Numbered from the stretch's first letter, positions 48,853-57,341 are shown. The stretch is 64,000 bases of DNA from Aliirhizobium wenxiniae (GCF_019511445.1 NZ_JAEUAN010000001.1:372001-436000); one strand, 5' to 3'. Numbers and translations: made by a program. The notes: a model not told the origin generated them from the letters alone.

Positions 48853-49206
48853 TTAGCGCCGGATGACCGGGCAGCCACGCTCGTTGGCGAAGACCACGCG
48901 ATCCCGGCCATGGCGGTCGCGACCGACAACGACGATGGCGCGGCGGGAGGCGTCAACGACACGGACACGCCTCAGGCCCATGCGCTCGGCCTTGTCGAGC
49001 GCGCGTGCCGGAGAGCAGCCCGGACGGCCATGGTGGCGGCGCCAGTCGCGGTCACGATCATGATGGCGGTCGTAATATTGCACGTAGATGCCATTGCCAT
49101 TGATGCCAAAGCCGCGATCCGAGGCGGCTGCGGTGGACGCGGTGGCGGAGATGCCGCTCAGAGCGACGATCGCGGCAAGGCCGATCCTGGTGAGCAAACT
49201 GGTCAT
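48853..49206 (-). CDS. Small exported basic protein, unknown function
   Basis: A 117-residue protein with a signal peptide (residues 1-29, ending STAAAS). The mature part is rich in His, Arg and Asp (YYDRHHDRDRDWRRHHGR), then GCSPARALDKAERMGLRRVR and a strand-rich end RAIVVVGRDRHGRDRVVFAN with a final CPVIRR. Two cysteines may pair. Similar small periplasmic proteins occur throughout rhizobia. ATG 49206 is preceded by GGAGGATC; a longer frame exists but lacks a ribosome site. Function not assignable. Confidence 0.75.
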   Translation of the reverse strand: MTSLLTRIGLAAIVALSGISATASTAAASDRGFGINGNGIYVQYYDRHHDRDRDWRRHHGRPGCSPARALDKAERMGLRRVRVVDASRRAIVVVGRDRHGRDRVVFANERGCPVIRR

Positions 49207-49338
49207 GGGTGATCCTCCGGTTGCAGCAGTTTTTCTTTTCGCCATATCAGGCGATGTCCGGAGATTAGGATTGGCAGCCTGAACATATCCCCAAGGGGGC
49301 ATTCAGGTTCTGTTCAGCGCGGTGAAGGGCTCGTCAGG

Positions 49339-49761
49339 TCAGGTTGAGAGGTGAAGAACGATCTCCCGGCGATGCGGCTGGTCGCGGTGTTCGAACAAAT
49401 AGATGCCCTGCCATGTACCGAGCATGAGGCGGCCTGCATTGACAGGAATGCCGATAGAGACGGCCGTCAGTGCTGCCTTGATATGTGCCGGCATGTCATC
49501 CGGGCCTTCGGCCGTGTGAACCACCCAGCTCATGTCGGGGTGGATTGATGGAGGAACCAGTCGGCCGAAAAAGGTTCTGAGATCCCTTTGCACATCGGGA
49601 TCGGCATTTTCCTGAATGAGCAGTGAGCAGGATGTGTGGCGGACAAAGACCGTCAACAGCCCCTGGCCGACATGGTGATTGCGCACGAATGCATCGGCCT
49701 GATCGGTGAATTCGTAAAGCCCTTGGCCTTGGGTGGAGACGGAAAGCATGGTTTGCGGCAT
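49339..49761 (-). CDS. yjbQ: YjbQ-family protein (UPF0047)
   Basis: A 140-residue protein of the UPF0047 family with the conserved core: TVFVRHTSCSLLIQENAD (His and Cys near residues 42-45), HPDMSWVVHTAEGPDDMPAHIKA, and the C-terminal GTWQGIYLFEHRDQPHRREI. The E. coli homologue has weak thiamine-phosphate synthase activity; the native role is unsettled. GGAGGAT lies four bases before the ATG. It stands alone. Confidence 0.92.
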   Translation of the reverse strand: MPQTMLSVSTQGQGLYEFTDQADAFVRNHHVGQGLLTVFVRHTSCSLLIQENADPDVQRDLRTFFGRLVPPSIHPDMSWVVHTAEGPDDMPAHIKAALTAVSIGIPVNAGRLMLGTWQGIYLFEHRDQPHRREIVLHLST

Positions 49762-50001
49762 AAAATCCTCCTTCTGTCCGTCCGATCATCTTTTTCGCCG
49801 ACCTCGTTTCACGCAATGCATGGGGCTGCACCCGGATTTCAGGTCGACCTTCCTCAGAATCAGCGCAAGCGGGTTGGCGCAGGCGCAGATGATCGTCAGG
49901 ATGCGCCACACGTCAATATGAACGGGATGGCGCGTCGAATTCTTGTGTGGCGGCGCCTTTGTCCTATCTAGACTGGACACTTCATAAACCAGCGAGAGAG
50001 C

Positions 50002-50727
50002 ATGCCATTCAATCAGCGTATTCGTCAGAGGTTCATCGACCGGTTCATGACGTTCGAACCCATCGGCCTCATCGTGTTTGCCTTGATGGCTGGTGGTATC
50101 TTCGCGTTTCTCACTCTGACCGGAGAGGTGATGGAGGGAGACACGCATGCCTTCGACGAGGAAATTCTCTTGGCGCTGAGGCAGGCGACGGACCTTGCCG
50201 TGCCGATTGCGCCATCCTGGGTGACGCATGCGGTCGGCGATATAACGGCGCTCGGTGGGGTCACGGTTCTGTCGCTGATGACCATTTTCGCTGTCGTCTA
50301 TCTTCTCCTGGCCCGGCAGACGGCAATTGCCGTCTTCATGTTTCTGTCGATCGCCGGCGGCTGGCTGGTGAGCAGTGCGCTCAAGCTCGGCGTTGCACGG
50401 CCTCGTCCGGATATCGTACCGCATCTGGTGGAGGTTCATGACATGAGCTTTCCAAGCGGCCATGCGATGCTTTCTGCCGTCACCTATCTGACGCTGGCGG
50501 CACTGCTTTCGCGGGCCGAGCAATATCGTGCGACGCGGATGTTTCTGATGGCCGCCGGTATTTTTCTGACGCTCATCATCGGTCTGTCCCGTCTCTATCT
50601 CGGCGTCCATTACCCGACCGACGTGTTGGGCGGCTGGTGCGCCGGTGCCGTGTGGGCAGCGGGGTGCTGGCTGCTCGCGCGTCGCTTCATCGAACGTAGG
50701 CCTAAGGATGCTGTCTCCGTGAGGTGA
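50002..50727 (+). CDS. PAP2-family membrane phosphatase
   Basis: A 241-residue polytopic protein with six membrane helices. The three-part PAP2 active site is complete: KLGVARPRPD (motif 1), SFPSGHAM (motif 2) and SRLYLGVHYPTD (motif 3), lying on the periplasmic side. Such enzymes dephosphorylate undecaprenyl pyrophosphate or phosphatidic acid, and in rhizobia some act on lipid A (LpxE-like). The substrate cannot be told from sequence. A 240-base gap upstream (49762-50001) holds only the yjbQ leader and no clear gene. Confidence 0.88.
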   Translation: MPFNQRIRQRFIDRFMTFEPIGLIVFALMAGGIFAFLTLTGEVMEGDTHAFDEEILLALRQATDLAVPIAPSWVTHAVGDITALGGVTVLSLMTIFAVVYLLLARQTAIAVFMFLSIAGGWLVSSALKLGVARPRPDIVPHLVEVHDMSFPSGHAMLSAVTYLTLAALLSRAEQYRATRMFLMAAGIFLTLIIGLSRLYLGVHYPTDVLGGWCAGAVWAAGCWLLARRFIERRPKDAVSVR

Positions 50728-50799
50728 CATTCCGGTCTGGATCGCGAAGATCCGATTGTCGCTGCTTTACGTATCAGAGACCAGATGATGGAGGATATC

Positions 50800-51588
50800 G
50801 TGGCGGAAGCAGCAACAGCAAACAAGCTCGCATGGATTACCGGGGCGAGTTCGGGCATAGGCCGCGCGGTTGCGCTGAGGCTGGCGGATCGGGGCTGGAG
50901 GGTTGCCGTAAGTGCTCGTTCTCTGGAGAAGCTTGAGGCACTTGCGAGAGAGCGGCCCGGTCTGATCCATGCCTATCCTCTCGACATTACCGATGGTGAG
51001 GCGCTGAGGAATGCGGTGAAAGATATCGAGCAATCGCTCGGGCCGATCGATCTCGCCCTGTTTTCGGCCGGCGGTTACGTGCGTGAAAGTGCGCGCCGCT
51101 TCGATGCCGAAAAACTGGCCGATCTGTTCAACCTGAATGTCGTCGGTACCGCCCACGCGCTTGAAGCGGTGATGGCGCCGATGATCGCACGAGGCTACGG
51201 GCATATCGCCGTGATTGCTTCGGTTGCCGGCTATATCGGCCTGCCGGGTGGCGGAATTTATGGTGCGACGAAATCGGCGCTGATTACTCTATGCGAAGCA
51301 TTGCGACCGCAATTGGAGCGGGAAGGGATCGTGCTGCAGGTCATCAATCCCGGCTTTGTCGATACGCCGATGACGAAGACGAACGATTTTCCGATGCCCT
51401 TCCTGATCGGGCAAGACGAGGCGGCCGAGGCTATACTCAAAGGGCTGGACAGCAAACGGTTCGAGATCGTCTTCCCGTGGAAGATGAAGGTGGCGATGAA
51501 GCTGCTCGCAGCCATGCCCTATGCGATCAGCCTGGCCGTTACGCGCAGGATGCTGCGCAAGGATGATGCCATAGATTCAAAAAGATAG
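50800..51588 (+). CDS. Short-chain dehydrogenase/reductase
   Basis: A classical SDR of 262 residues. The NAD(P)-binding Rossmann motif TGASSGIG is near the N-terminus, and the catalytic YGATK (Tyr-X3-Lys) and SVAGY serine are mid-protein. GTG 50800 is favoured because GGAGGATATC precedes it directly; ATG 50785 in the same frame is the alternative. The gene converges with the fatty-acyl methyltransferase gene. SDR genes accompany CFA-like lipid operons in several alphaproteobacteria, so a lipid substrate is possible. The stop codon is part of the palindromic element that follows. Confidence 0.83.
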   Translation: MAEAATANKLAWITGASSGIGRAVALRLADRGWRVAVSARSLEKLEALARERPGLIHAYPLDITDGEALRNAVKDIEQSLGPIDLALFSAGGYVRESARRFDAEKLADLFNLNVVGTAHALEAVMAPMIARGYGHIAVIASVAGYIGLPGGGIYGATKSALITLCEALRPQLEREGIVLQVINPGFVDTPMTKTNDFPMPFLIGQDEAAEAILKGLDSKRFEIVFPWKMKVAMKLLAAMPYAISLAVTRRMLRKDDAIDSKR

Positions 51589-51627
51589 AGCGTCCTTTGT
51601 GCGTCCATTCGGACGCACGGCGCTCTA
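51586..51627. repeat. Palindromic TAGAGC element between converging genes
   Basis: The sequence starts TAGAGCG and ends CGCTCTA, with an inner perfect hairpin GTGCGTCC-ATTC-GGACGCAC. It spans precisely from the TAG stop of the SDR gene to the TAG stop of the methyltransferase gene on the opposite strand, so both stop codons belong to the repeat. It can act as a bidirectional transcription-end structure and resembles rhizobial intergenic palindromes with TAGAGC ends (see also 59509-59607). Confidence 0.7.
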
Positions 51628-52836
51628 GCGAGCAAGCCTGAACTGTACGACATCGAGACGACCGGTGCGGAAACCGGCGGCGCAATATTGCAGGTAATAG
51701 TGCCACATGCGGAAGAAGCGTTCGTCGAAGCCGTGCGACATTATCCTCTGCCAGTTCTCCCTGAATGCCTTGTCCCACAAAAGCAGGGTACGCTCGTAAT
51801 CGCGGCCGAAGCAGAAGCGGTCCTCGACCGAAAACTGTGAGGCTCGTGCCGTGGTTTCGAAAGCCGTGATGCTGGGCAGCATGCCGCCCGGAAAAATGTA
51901 GGCCTGGATGAAATCCGCATGGCTGCGGTAATGGGCGAACCGTTCCTCGGCGATGGTGATGACCTGAACGAGGGCCTGCCCTTTCGGGGAGAGCAGGGAT
52001 CTGACCCTATCGAAATAGGTTTGCCAGTTTTCTTCGCCGACTGCCTCGAACATCTCGATCGAAACGATTTTGGTGAAGGTGCCTTCGCAGTCGCGATAGT
52101 CTTCCAGACGGATATCGGCGCGGTGTTCAAACCCTGCCTGCCTTAGCCTTGCTTGCGCAAACGCGGCCTGTTCCTTGGAGAGCGTCAATCCGGTGACGCG
52201 GCATCCGGTTGCCCGGATAGCCTCTTCGGCAAAACCACCCCAGCCGCAGCCGATTTCGAGCACATGGTCGTCTCTGCCGATCTTCAGTTCCTCGATGATG
52301 CGTCGGTATTTGGCTTTTTGCGCATCGGCGAGATTTTCGCGCGGGGTGGAGAAAATGGCGGATGAGTAGGTCATGGTTTCATCGAGCCACTGGCCGTAGA
52401 ACGCATTGCCGAGATCATAGTGGTAGGCGATGTTGCGGCGGCTGCCGGCCTTCGAATTGCGGTTCAGCCGGTGGCGGATGCGGGCGATGAAGGCAGCAAC
52501 GGGACTTGCCTTCATGATACCCTGCCAGCGCGCCTCGTTGGCGATGGCCAGATCCATCACTGCGCCCAGATCCGGGGTTTCCCATTCGCCTTCAAGATAG
52601 GAGGTGGCAAAGCCGAGGCTGCCGCCTGCTGCCAGACGGCGAAGCGGACGCATCGTCCTGAATTCGATTGTGGCTGTTGGGCCGCTTGTCTCTCCGGCGA
52701 AACGCGCTTCGCGGCCGCTCGGAAAACGCAGCGTCAACTGGCCAAATGCCAGGCGATTGGCCCATCGGCAGAGAATTCTTTCGAGAAACGAAAAGGACGG
52801 CAACGGCAGTTCAAGCTTGTGATCGACATCCGACAT
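51625..52836 (-). CDS. Cyclopropane-fatty-acyl-phospholipid synthase-type methyltransferase
   Basis: A 403-residue SAM-dependent enzyme of the CFA synthase family. After a variable N-terminal lipid-binding region comes YHYDLGNAFYGQWLDETMTYSSA-type sequence (about 137-159), the SAM motif VLEIGCGWGG (about 195) and the family segments VSIEMFEAVGEENW and YIFPGGMLPS. These enzymes methylate double bonds of phospholipid acyl chains. In Rhodobacter the RpoE/ChrR regulon includes such a gene in the same company (DUF1365, FAD oxidoreductase), where related enzymes lead to furan or cyclopropane fatty acids. It overlaps DUF1365 by one base. Confidence 0.88.
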   Translation of the reverse strand: MSDVDHKLELPLPSFSFLERILCRWANRLAFGQLTLRFPSGREARFAGETSGPTATIEFRTMRPLRRLAAGGSLGFATSYLEGEWETPDLGAVMDLAIANEARWQGIMKASPVAAFIARIRHRLNRNSKAGSRRNIAYHYDLGNAFYGQWLDETMTYSSAIFSTPRENLADAQKAKYRRIIEELKIGRDDHVLEIGCGWGGFAEEAIRATGCRVTGLTLSKEQAAFAQARLRQAGFEHRADIRLEDYRDCEGTFTKIVSIEMFEAVGEENWQTYFDRVRSLLSPKGQALVQVITIAEERFAHYRSHADFIQAYIFPGGMLPSITAFETTARASQFSVEDRFCFGRDYERTLLLWDKAFRENWQRIMSHGFDERFFRMWHYYLQYCAAGFRTGRLDVVQFRLAR

Positions 52837-53633
52837 CAGCGGGTCTCCGTCCGTGTTCTATGGGCTACGATGGTCGAGGCTCTGGGTGAGGCTGCGCGCG
52901 CATGACGATGAACGGGTACGCGCTTCAGCCACAGGCGCAGCGCCTCCCAATGGATTGCAGCCGTCACCTTAAGCGTCATCAGCGGATATCGGAGAAAGGC
53001 CTTCGCCAGACCGCGGTCGGTGAGGGGCGAATGCCTGCCCTGGAACATCGCATAGAGAAACATGCCGTCTGCGTCGGATTCCTTGATGGCAATCCGCACC
53101 TGCTCTGCGGGTGTCCTGACCGAGAAATCGTAGCGGCAATTCATCGGCACGAAGGGCGAGACGTATAGATCCTTGTTGCAGGAATGGCTTATCTGGCCGC
53201 CGTCCTCGCCATCGGCTGGAATGATATAGGCATGCCGTTCGTGGAAGGTGTTGCAGACTTCGTAGATGACGGCGCGCAAATCGTTTTCAGGCCCGTAGCA
53301 GAAATAGACGGTGAGGGGATTGAAGACGTAGCCGAAGATGCGGGGATAGCAGAGCACCCTAACATTCAGGCCATCGGTGGTTATGCCGGCATTCGAGAGC
53401 TGGCCCGCAACCCATTGCTTGAGGCCATTCGGGGTGCCATCGCCATGGTCCTTTTGCCAGAAGCTGAACAGGCCTCGTCGGTTTACGCTGAACAGGCCCA
53501 GCGACCTGTCTAGCACCGGGAGTTCGTCGAGGTCGAGCAACAGGGAGAAGACGCTGTAGCGCAGGTTATGCCTTTTCGGCCTCAGCCTCGTGTGGACGAC
53601 AGTGCCGGCATAGATGCTGGAGGTCGGGCTCAT
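52836..53633 (-). CDS. DUF1365 protein
   Basis: A 265-residue protein of the DUF1365 family. Typical segments are IYAGTVVHTRLRPKRHNLRY at the N-terminus, RVLCYPRIFGYVFNPLTVYF, the cysteine-containing YEVCNTFHERHAYI and KDLYVSPFVPMNCRYDF. Members occur almost always next to an FAD amine-oxidase-like gene and a CFA-type methyltransferase, as here, and are thought to be lipid-acting, but no activity is established for this one. ATG 53633 overlaps the preceding gene by four bases; an earlier in-frame start at 53693 would overlap more. Confidence 0.85.
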   Translation of the reverse strand: MSPTSSIYAGTVVHTRLRPKRHNLRYSVFSLLLDLDELPVLDRSLGLFSVNRRGLFSFWQKDHGDGTPNGLKQWVAGQLSNAGITTDGLNVRVLCYPRIFGYVFNPLTVYFCYGPENDLRAVIYEVCNTFHERHAYIIPADGEDGGQISHSCNKDLYVSPFVPMNCRYDFSVRTPAEQVRIAIKESDADGMFLYAMFQGRHSPLTDRGLAKAFLRYPLMTLKVTAAIHWEALRLWLKRVPVHRHARAASPRASTIVAHRTRTETR

Positions 53634-54985
53634 TCGGCGGCCTCGCGAAAATCCCGGATGCTGATCCGGCCGGATTCGTTTTCGACGCTCCACGGACGGC
53701 GGTTGGCCCCGAGCGCTTCGGCGACGGCGAGCCCGGATTGCAGGCCATCCTCATGAAAGCCGCTGCCGAAATAGGCGCCGCAGAACCATGTGCGGTTGCG
53801 ACCCTGAAGTTGCCAAAGATCGTTCTGGGCTTTCAGGGCGCGCGTGTCGAAGCGGGGGTGGGTGTAGTCATAGGTACCGTGGATCAGTGTCGGCTGCGGT
53901 TCTCGGTTGGGGTTGAGGGTGAGGAAGAGAGACCGGTCTGTGGGTAGGTTTTGGAGCCGGTTCATCCAGTAGGTGACGCAGAGCTGCTGATCGCCGTTGC
54001 CTTGCGTGCCGCTCAAATAGTTCCAGCTTGACCAGACATTGCGGTGTTTCGGCATCAAGGCGGGATCGCTGTGCAGGACCGCCTTGTTGCGGGTGTACCC
54101 GAACGCCCCAAGCAGATCCCGTTCGCGGTCGTCGGCATCTGCCAGCATGTTCAGGGCTTCATCCGCATGGGCTGCAATCACCACATCATCGAATTCGTCC
54201 GAATGGCCGTTCCCGTCGGTCACCGTTACGCCGTTTGCGGCGCGGCGGATCGAGGCGACCGGAGCGGAAAGCCTGATCGTTCCGCGGAAATCGGAGGCCA
54301 GGCGCGTGACATACTCCCGACTGCCACCTTCGACGGTGCGCCATTGCGGCCTGCCGGAAAGAAGCAGCAGGCCGTGGTTGACGAAGAAGCGAAGGAAAGC
54401 ATGCAGGGGATAATCATGCATTTCGCTCGCCGTCGCCGACCAGATGGCGGCCCCCATCGGCATCAGGTGATCATTGATGAAGGCCGCAGAGTAGCCCGCC
54501 TGGCGAAGATAGTCGCCAAGGGTGAACTCCCGCATATCCGGCTGATCCAGAAGGGCGGGGGAATGTTTGTAGAATTTGAAAACGTCGCGCAGCATGGCCC
54601 AGAACCTTGGGCGAAGAATATTCCGTTTCTGGCCGAGGAGGCCTTTGAGACCGGTGCCGCTATATTCGAAACCGCCGCCATCCATGGATGCTGCAAATGA
54701 CATATCCGAAGCAATCGTCGGTACGTTCAGCTGGTCGAACAATGCGACGAGGTTTGGATAGTTGGTTTCGTTATAGACGATGAAGCCGGTATCGACCGCG
54801 ATGCTGCGGCCATCCATCTCGACATTCACGGTATTGGCGTGGCCGCCCAGCCGGTCGGAAGCTTCGTAGAGAGTGACGTCGTTATTTCTGGACAATAGCC
54901 ATGCGCAGGATAGGCCACTGATGCCTGATCCGATGACTGCGATCCTTTTCGCTTCCCGTCCGAAATTCCCAGTCAAAGGCGTCAT
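53630..54985 (-). CDS. FAD-dependent amine-oxidase-like oxidoreductase (COG2907 type)
   Basis: A 451-residue flavoprotein. The Rossmann motif IAVIGSGISGLSCAWLLS is followed by YEASDRLGGHANTV, and further on FIVYNETNYPNLVALFDQL; the C-terminal FAD contact is NRTWFCGAYFGSGFHEDGLQ. It is related to desaturase/amine oxidase proteins that act on fatty or carotenoid substrates. It is first in the leftward operon FAD-DUF1365-methyltransferase, transcribed divergently from rpoE-chrR, with AGGATGCTGGG before ATG 54985. The partnership and operon suggest oxidation or modification of membrane lipids under stress. Confidence 0.88.
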   Translation of the reverse strand: MTPLTGNFGREAKRIAVIGSGISGLSCAWLLSRNNDVTLYEASDRLGGHANTVNVEMDGRSIAVDTGFIVYNETNYPNLVALFDQLNVPTIASDMSFAASMDGGGFEYSGTGLKGLLGQKRNILRPRFWAMLRDVFKFYKHSPALLDQPDMREFTLGDYLRQAGYSAAFINDHLMPMGAAIWSATASEMHDYPLHAFLRFFVNHGLLLLSGRPQWRTVEGGSREYVTRLASDFRGTIRLSAPVASIRRAANGVTVTDGNGHSDEFDDVVIAAHADEALNMLADADDRERDLLGAFGYTRNKAVLHSDPALMPKHRNVWSSWNYLSGTQGNGDQQLCVTYWMNRLQNLPTDRSLFLTLNPNREPQPTLIHGTYDYTHPRFDTRALKAQNDLWQLQGRNRTWFCGAYFGSGFHEDGLQSGLAVAEALGANRRPWSVENESGRISIRDFREAAE

Positions 54986-55012
54986 CCCAGCATCCTCGCG
55001 CTTTTCTGCTCT

Positions 55013-55042
55013 TCAATACGAACCAGGACGGCAATCGGATCT
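55013..55042 (-). promoter_or_regulatory. Candidate RpoE-type promoter of the lipid operon
   Basis: On the minus strand AGATCC (55042-55037) lies 18 bases before TATTGA (55018-55013), preceded by TTCG. This parallels the rightward promoter (TGATCC-N18-TAAAG with TTCG before it) and the TGATCC consensus of Rhodobacter RpoE promoters. It would start the FAD-oxidoreductase operon about 20 bases before its ATG. Confidence 0.55.
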
Positions 55043-55065
55043 CTTTAAAAAAATCACAAGGGCTG

Positions 55066-55094
55066 TGATCCGCGTTCGTAAGTCCTTCGTAAAG
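55066..55094 (+). promoter_or_regulatory. Candidate autoregulatory RpoE promoter of rpoE-chrR
   Basis: TGATCC (55066-55071) and TAAAG (55090-55094) are separated by 18 bases. The -35 element is identical to the Rhodobacter sphaeroides RpoE consensus. Transcription from here would produce a leader of about 90 bases before rpoE. Confidence 0.6.
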
Positions 55095-55193
55095 CTTGCC
55101 ATGAACTTGAGCTCGCCTATCTCGCTTGATAAATGGCAAATACGCCGACCGTCGCCTGCCAGGCGGACGGGACACGCAGCGCATGGGCTCGGG

Positions 55194-55778
55194 ATGAACA
55201 AGAAAAACTCCGGTGGCTTGGCGGCCGACGATCTCGCGAAAGCCGAGATGGTGCGGCTCCTTTCCATCGTCGGACGAGAGCGCAGTGCCGATGCGTTCGA
55301 AGCGATCTTCCGTTTTTATGCTCCGCGCGTGCGCAGCTTCATGGCAGCCAAGACCAAGGACCGGCAGGCTGCCGAAGAGCTGATGCAGGAAACCATGACT
55401 GCGGTCTGGAACAAGGCCGGGCAGTTCGATCCGGCGCGCGGCAACGTTTCGGCATGGATCTACACGATCGCACGCAATGTGCGCATCGATGCCTTCAGGC
55501 GCAAGCGTCCGGAATTCGACGCCAATGATCCGGCCTTCGTCGCGGATGATGTAGCCCCTGCGGATCAGGAGTTCCAGCAGATCCAGGAAGCGCAATTGTT
55601 GCGCGGTGCGATGGCGACCTTGCCTGAGGAGCAGCTTGATGTGTTGCGTCGGGCGTTTTTCGACGAGGCGTCACACTCCACGATTGCCCGTGATCTCGGC
55701 GTTCCGCTCGGAACCGTGAAGTCGCGCATAAGGCTTGCATTCGAAAAACTGCGTTCCTCACTGGAGGGGCGGCTATGA
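55194..55778 (+). CDS. rpoE: ECF sigma factor RpoE (ECF11, ChrR-controlled)
   Basis: A 194-residue ECF sigma factor. Region 2 is at about 15-95 (ADAFEAIFRFYAPRVRSFM, AAEELMQETMTAVWNKAGQF, VSAWIYTIARNVRIDAFRR). Region 4 is at about 130-185 (LPEEQLDVLRRAFFDEAS, HSTIARDLGVPLGTVKSRIR). ChrR follows with a four-base overlap, which marks it as the singlet-oxygen/peroxide-responsive group. ATG 55194 (MNKKNSGG) is favoured; the upstream frame from 54873 crosses the promoter and the divergent gene. Regulation is likely autogenous through the promoter at 55066. Confidence 0.93.
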   Translation: MNKKNSGGLAADDLAKAEMVRLLSIVGRERSADAFEAIFRFYAPRVRSFMAAKTKDRQAAEELMQETMTAVWNKAGQFDPARGNVSAWIYTIARNVRIDAFRRKRPEFDANDPAFVADDVAPADQEFQQIQEAQLLRGAMATLPEEQLDVLRRAFFDEASHSTIARDLGVPLGTVKSRIRLAFEKLRSSLEGRL

Positions 55779-56434
55779 GCGTAAAGCATCATATCAGCGA
55801 TGACTTCCTGATCGACTATGCATCTGGAAGCCTTTCGGAAGGGTGGAGCCTGGCGGTCGCAAGCCATCTGGCGCTTTGCCCCGAATGTCGCCAGCGGCTT
55901 TACACCATGGAGGGGGCGGCGGGAGCGCTTCTGGACAAGGCAGGCGAAAGCGCCAGCGAGGACGACGCCTGGGCGCGCTTCAAGGCTCGGACGATCGATA
56001 TCAAGGTCGAGGAGATCAAGCCTGCTGCCGCCACAACTGCGAAGTCTAAAGCGGTGCTTCCCGAACCGCTTCGATCCTATCTCGGTGGTGATCTTGGAGA
56101 GCTGAAATGGCGGGCGCTCGGGCGCGGGGCCTACCAGATCCTGATCGATACGAAGGATCCCGAGACGCAGGTAAGGCTGCTGCGTATTCCGGCCGGAAAG
56201 CCGGTGCCGGAGCACACACATGAGGGCCGGGAGCTGACGCTGGTGCTGGCAGGCAGTTTTCGCGACGGCGACGACCTTTTTGCGCGCGGTGACATTGAGG
56301 AAGCAGACGGCGACCTCCTTCATACGCCGACCGCCACCGAGGGTGAGGACTGCATCTGCCTCGCCGTCACGGAAGCGCCGCTGAAATTTTCGAGCTGGAT
56401 TGTTCGGCTGGTGCAGCCGATTTTGAAGATCTGA
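55775..56434 (+). CDS. chrR: Zinc-binding anti-sigma factor ChrR
   Basis: A 219-residue cytoplasmic anti-sigma factor. The N-terminal zinc site that holds the sigma factor is complete: H6, H31, C35 and C38 (in HLALCPEC). The C-terminal cupin domain also keeps its metal ligands: H147 and H149 (in PEHTHEGRE), E153 and H183. These match the spacing in Rhodobacter ChrR (H141, H143, E147, H177) with a constant offset of six. Singlet oxygen or peroxides disrupt the complex and free RpoE. Four-base overlap with rpoE indicates coupled translation. Confidence 0.95.
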   Translation: MSVKHHISDDFLIDYASGSLSEGWSLAVASHLALCPECRQRLYTMEGAAGALLDKAGESASEDDAWARFKARTIDIKVEEIKPAAATTAKSKAVLPEPLRSYLGGDLGELKWRALGRGAYQILIDTKDPETQVRLLRIPAGKPVPEHTHEGRELTLVLAGSFRDGDDLFARGDIEEADGDLLHTPTATEGEDCICLAVTEAPLKFSSWIVRLVQPILKI

Positions 56435-56446
56435 CTGGAGAACGAG

Positions 56447-56854
56447 ATGACCTATGTGCTGGCCTATCTGGGAACCGTAGTCGCCTTTCTCGGTCTCGAT
56501 TTTCTCTGGCTCGGCACGGTCGCCACGGGGTTTTATCGCAGTCGGATCGGCGGCCTTCTTCTCGACCAGCCTAACTTTATCGCCGCCGGGGCATTTTATC
56601 TCTTCTATGTCGCGGGCATCGTCTATTTCGCCGTTCAGCCGGCGCTTGTGTCCGGCAGCTGGACGACGGCGGCCATTTCAGGCGCCATTCTGGGTTTCAT
56701 CGCCTACGGCACCTATGACATGACGAACCTTGCCACGCTGAAGAACTGGTCACCGACCGTCAGCGCCGTTGATATGGCCTGGGGGACGGCTCTCACCTCG
56801 TTTTCGGCGGTCGTCGGCTATTGGGTAGCTCAGAGGTTTTCCAGCGGCCTGTGA
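56447..56854 (+). CDS. DUF2177 integral membrane protein
   Basis: A 135-residue protein with four predicted membrane helices. The opening TYVLAYLGTVVAFLGLDFLW, then LWLGTVATGFYRSRIGGLL, and YGTYDMTNLATLKNW before the last helix, are the DUF2177 signature. The gene starts 12 bases after chrR with GGAGAAC upstream, so it is the third gene of the RpoE operon. DUF2177 genes are recurrent companions of rpoE-chrR and CFA-like genes. Function unknown. Confidence 0.85.
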   Translation: MTYVLAYLGTVVAFLGLDFLWLGTVATGFYRSRIGGLLLDQPNFIAAGAFYLFYVAGIVYFAVQPALVSGSWTTAAISGAILGFIAYGTYDMTNLATLKNWSPTVSAVDMAWGTALTSFSAVVGYWVAQRFSSGL

Positions 56855-56928
56855 TCGTCTCCAGGTGGTGATGTGAGCCTGCGCTTACGACCTGCCTGGG
56901 TGTGGCCAAACAGCCTTGGATGTTGTGA

Positions 56929-57318
56929 TCAAGCCGGACTGTTTGCGCCAAAGGTCTCTTTGACCAGTCGGTTGAGTTTTTCGGGATTCCAGGGTTTGGA
57001 GAGCATGGGCAGTCCATCAAGCCTGCTCTTGAGTTCCGGCAGTTCGGCGTGGCTGCTGCAGATGATGACCGGGACGTCCCGTTCCTGCAGCATCTCGATG
57101 ACTGGCACCGACAGTTCACCGTGGAGGTTGAGGTCGACGATGGCGCCGGCCAGATCGTTTCGCGGGATCGCATCCATCGCATCAACGATCCTGCCGAAGG
57201 GGCCTATGATCTTATGGCCGGTTTGCAGAAGATGATCTTCCATATCCATCGCTAGTAGAAGATCGTCCTCCAGAAGAAGGATAGTCGGACAGTCGTTCAG
57301 GTACTCGGCTTCCGTCAT
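56929..57318 (-). CDS. Single-domain response regulator (receiver only), first of two
   Basis: A 129-residue CheY-like receiver: acidic pair D18/D19 (ILLLEDDLLL), phosphorylation site D62 (GAIVDLNLHG), S88/S89 and K108 (LSKPWNPEK). No output domain follows. Such stand-alone receivers pass phosphate onward or bind a partner. It lies between the RpoE locus and a DnaJ-type gene on the minus strand, and a similar receiver occurs at 59609. AAAGGTAAA precedes the ATG. Confidence 0.88.
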   Translation of the reverse strand: MTEAEYLNDCPTILLLEDDLLLAMDMEDHLLQTGHKIIGPFGRIVDAMDAIPRNDLAGAIVDLNLHGELSVPVIEMLQERDVPVIICSSHAELPELKSRLDGLPMLSKPWNPEKLNRLVKETFGANSPA

Positions 57319-57341
57319 TTTACCTTTACAGTGTCATACGC

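Noticed and set aside
49786..49910. Possible 41-residue minus-strand protein starting at GTG near 49908
   Set aside because: Short hydrophobic start and cysteines were noted, but there is no convincing ribosome site and it lies in the yjbQ leader.
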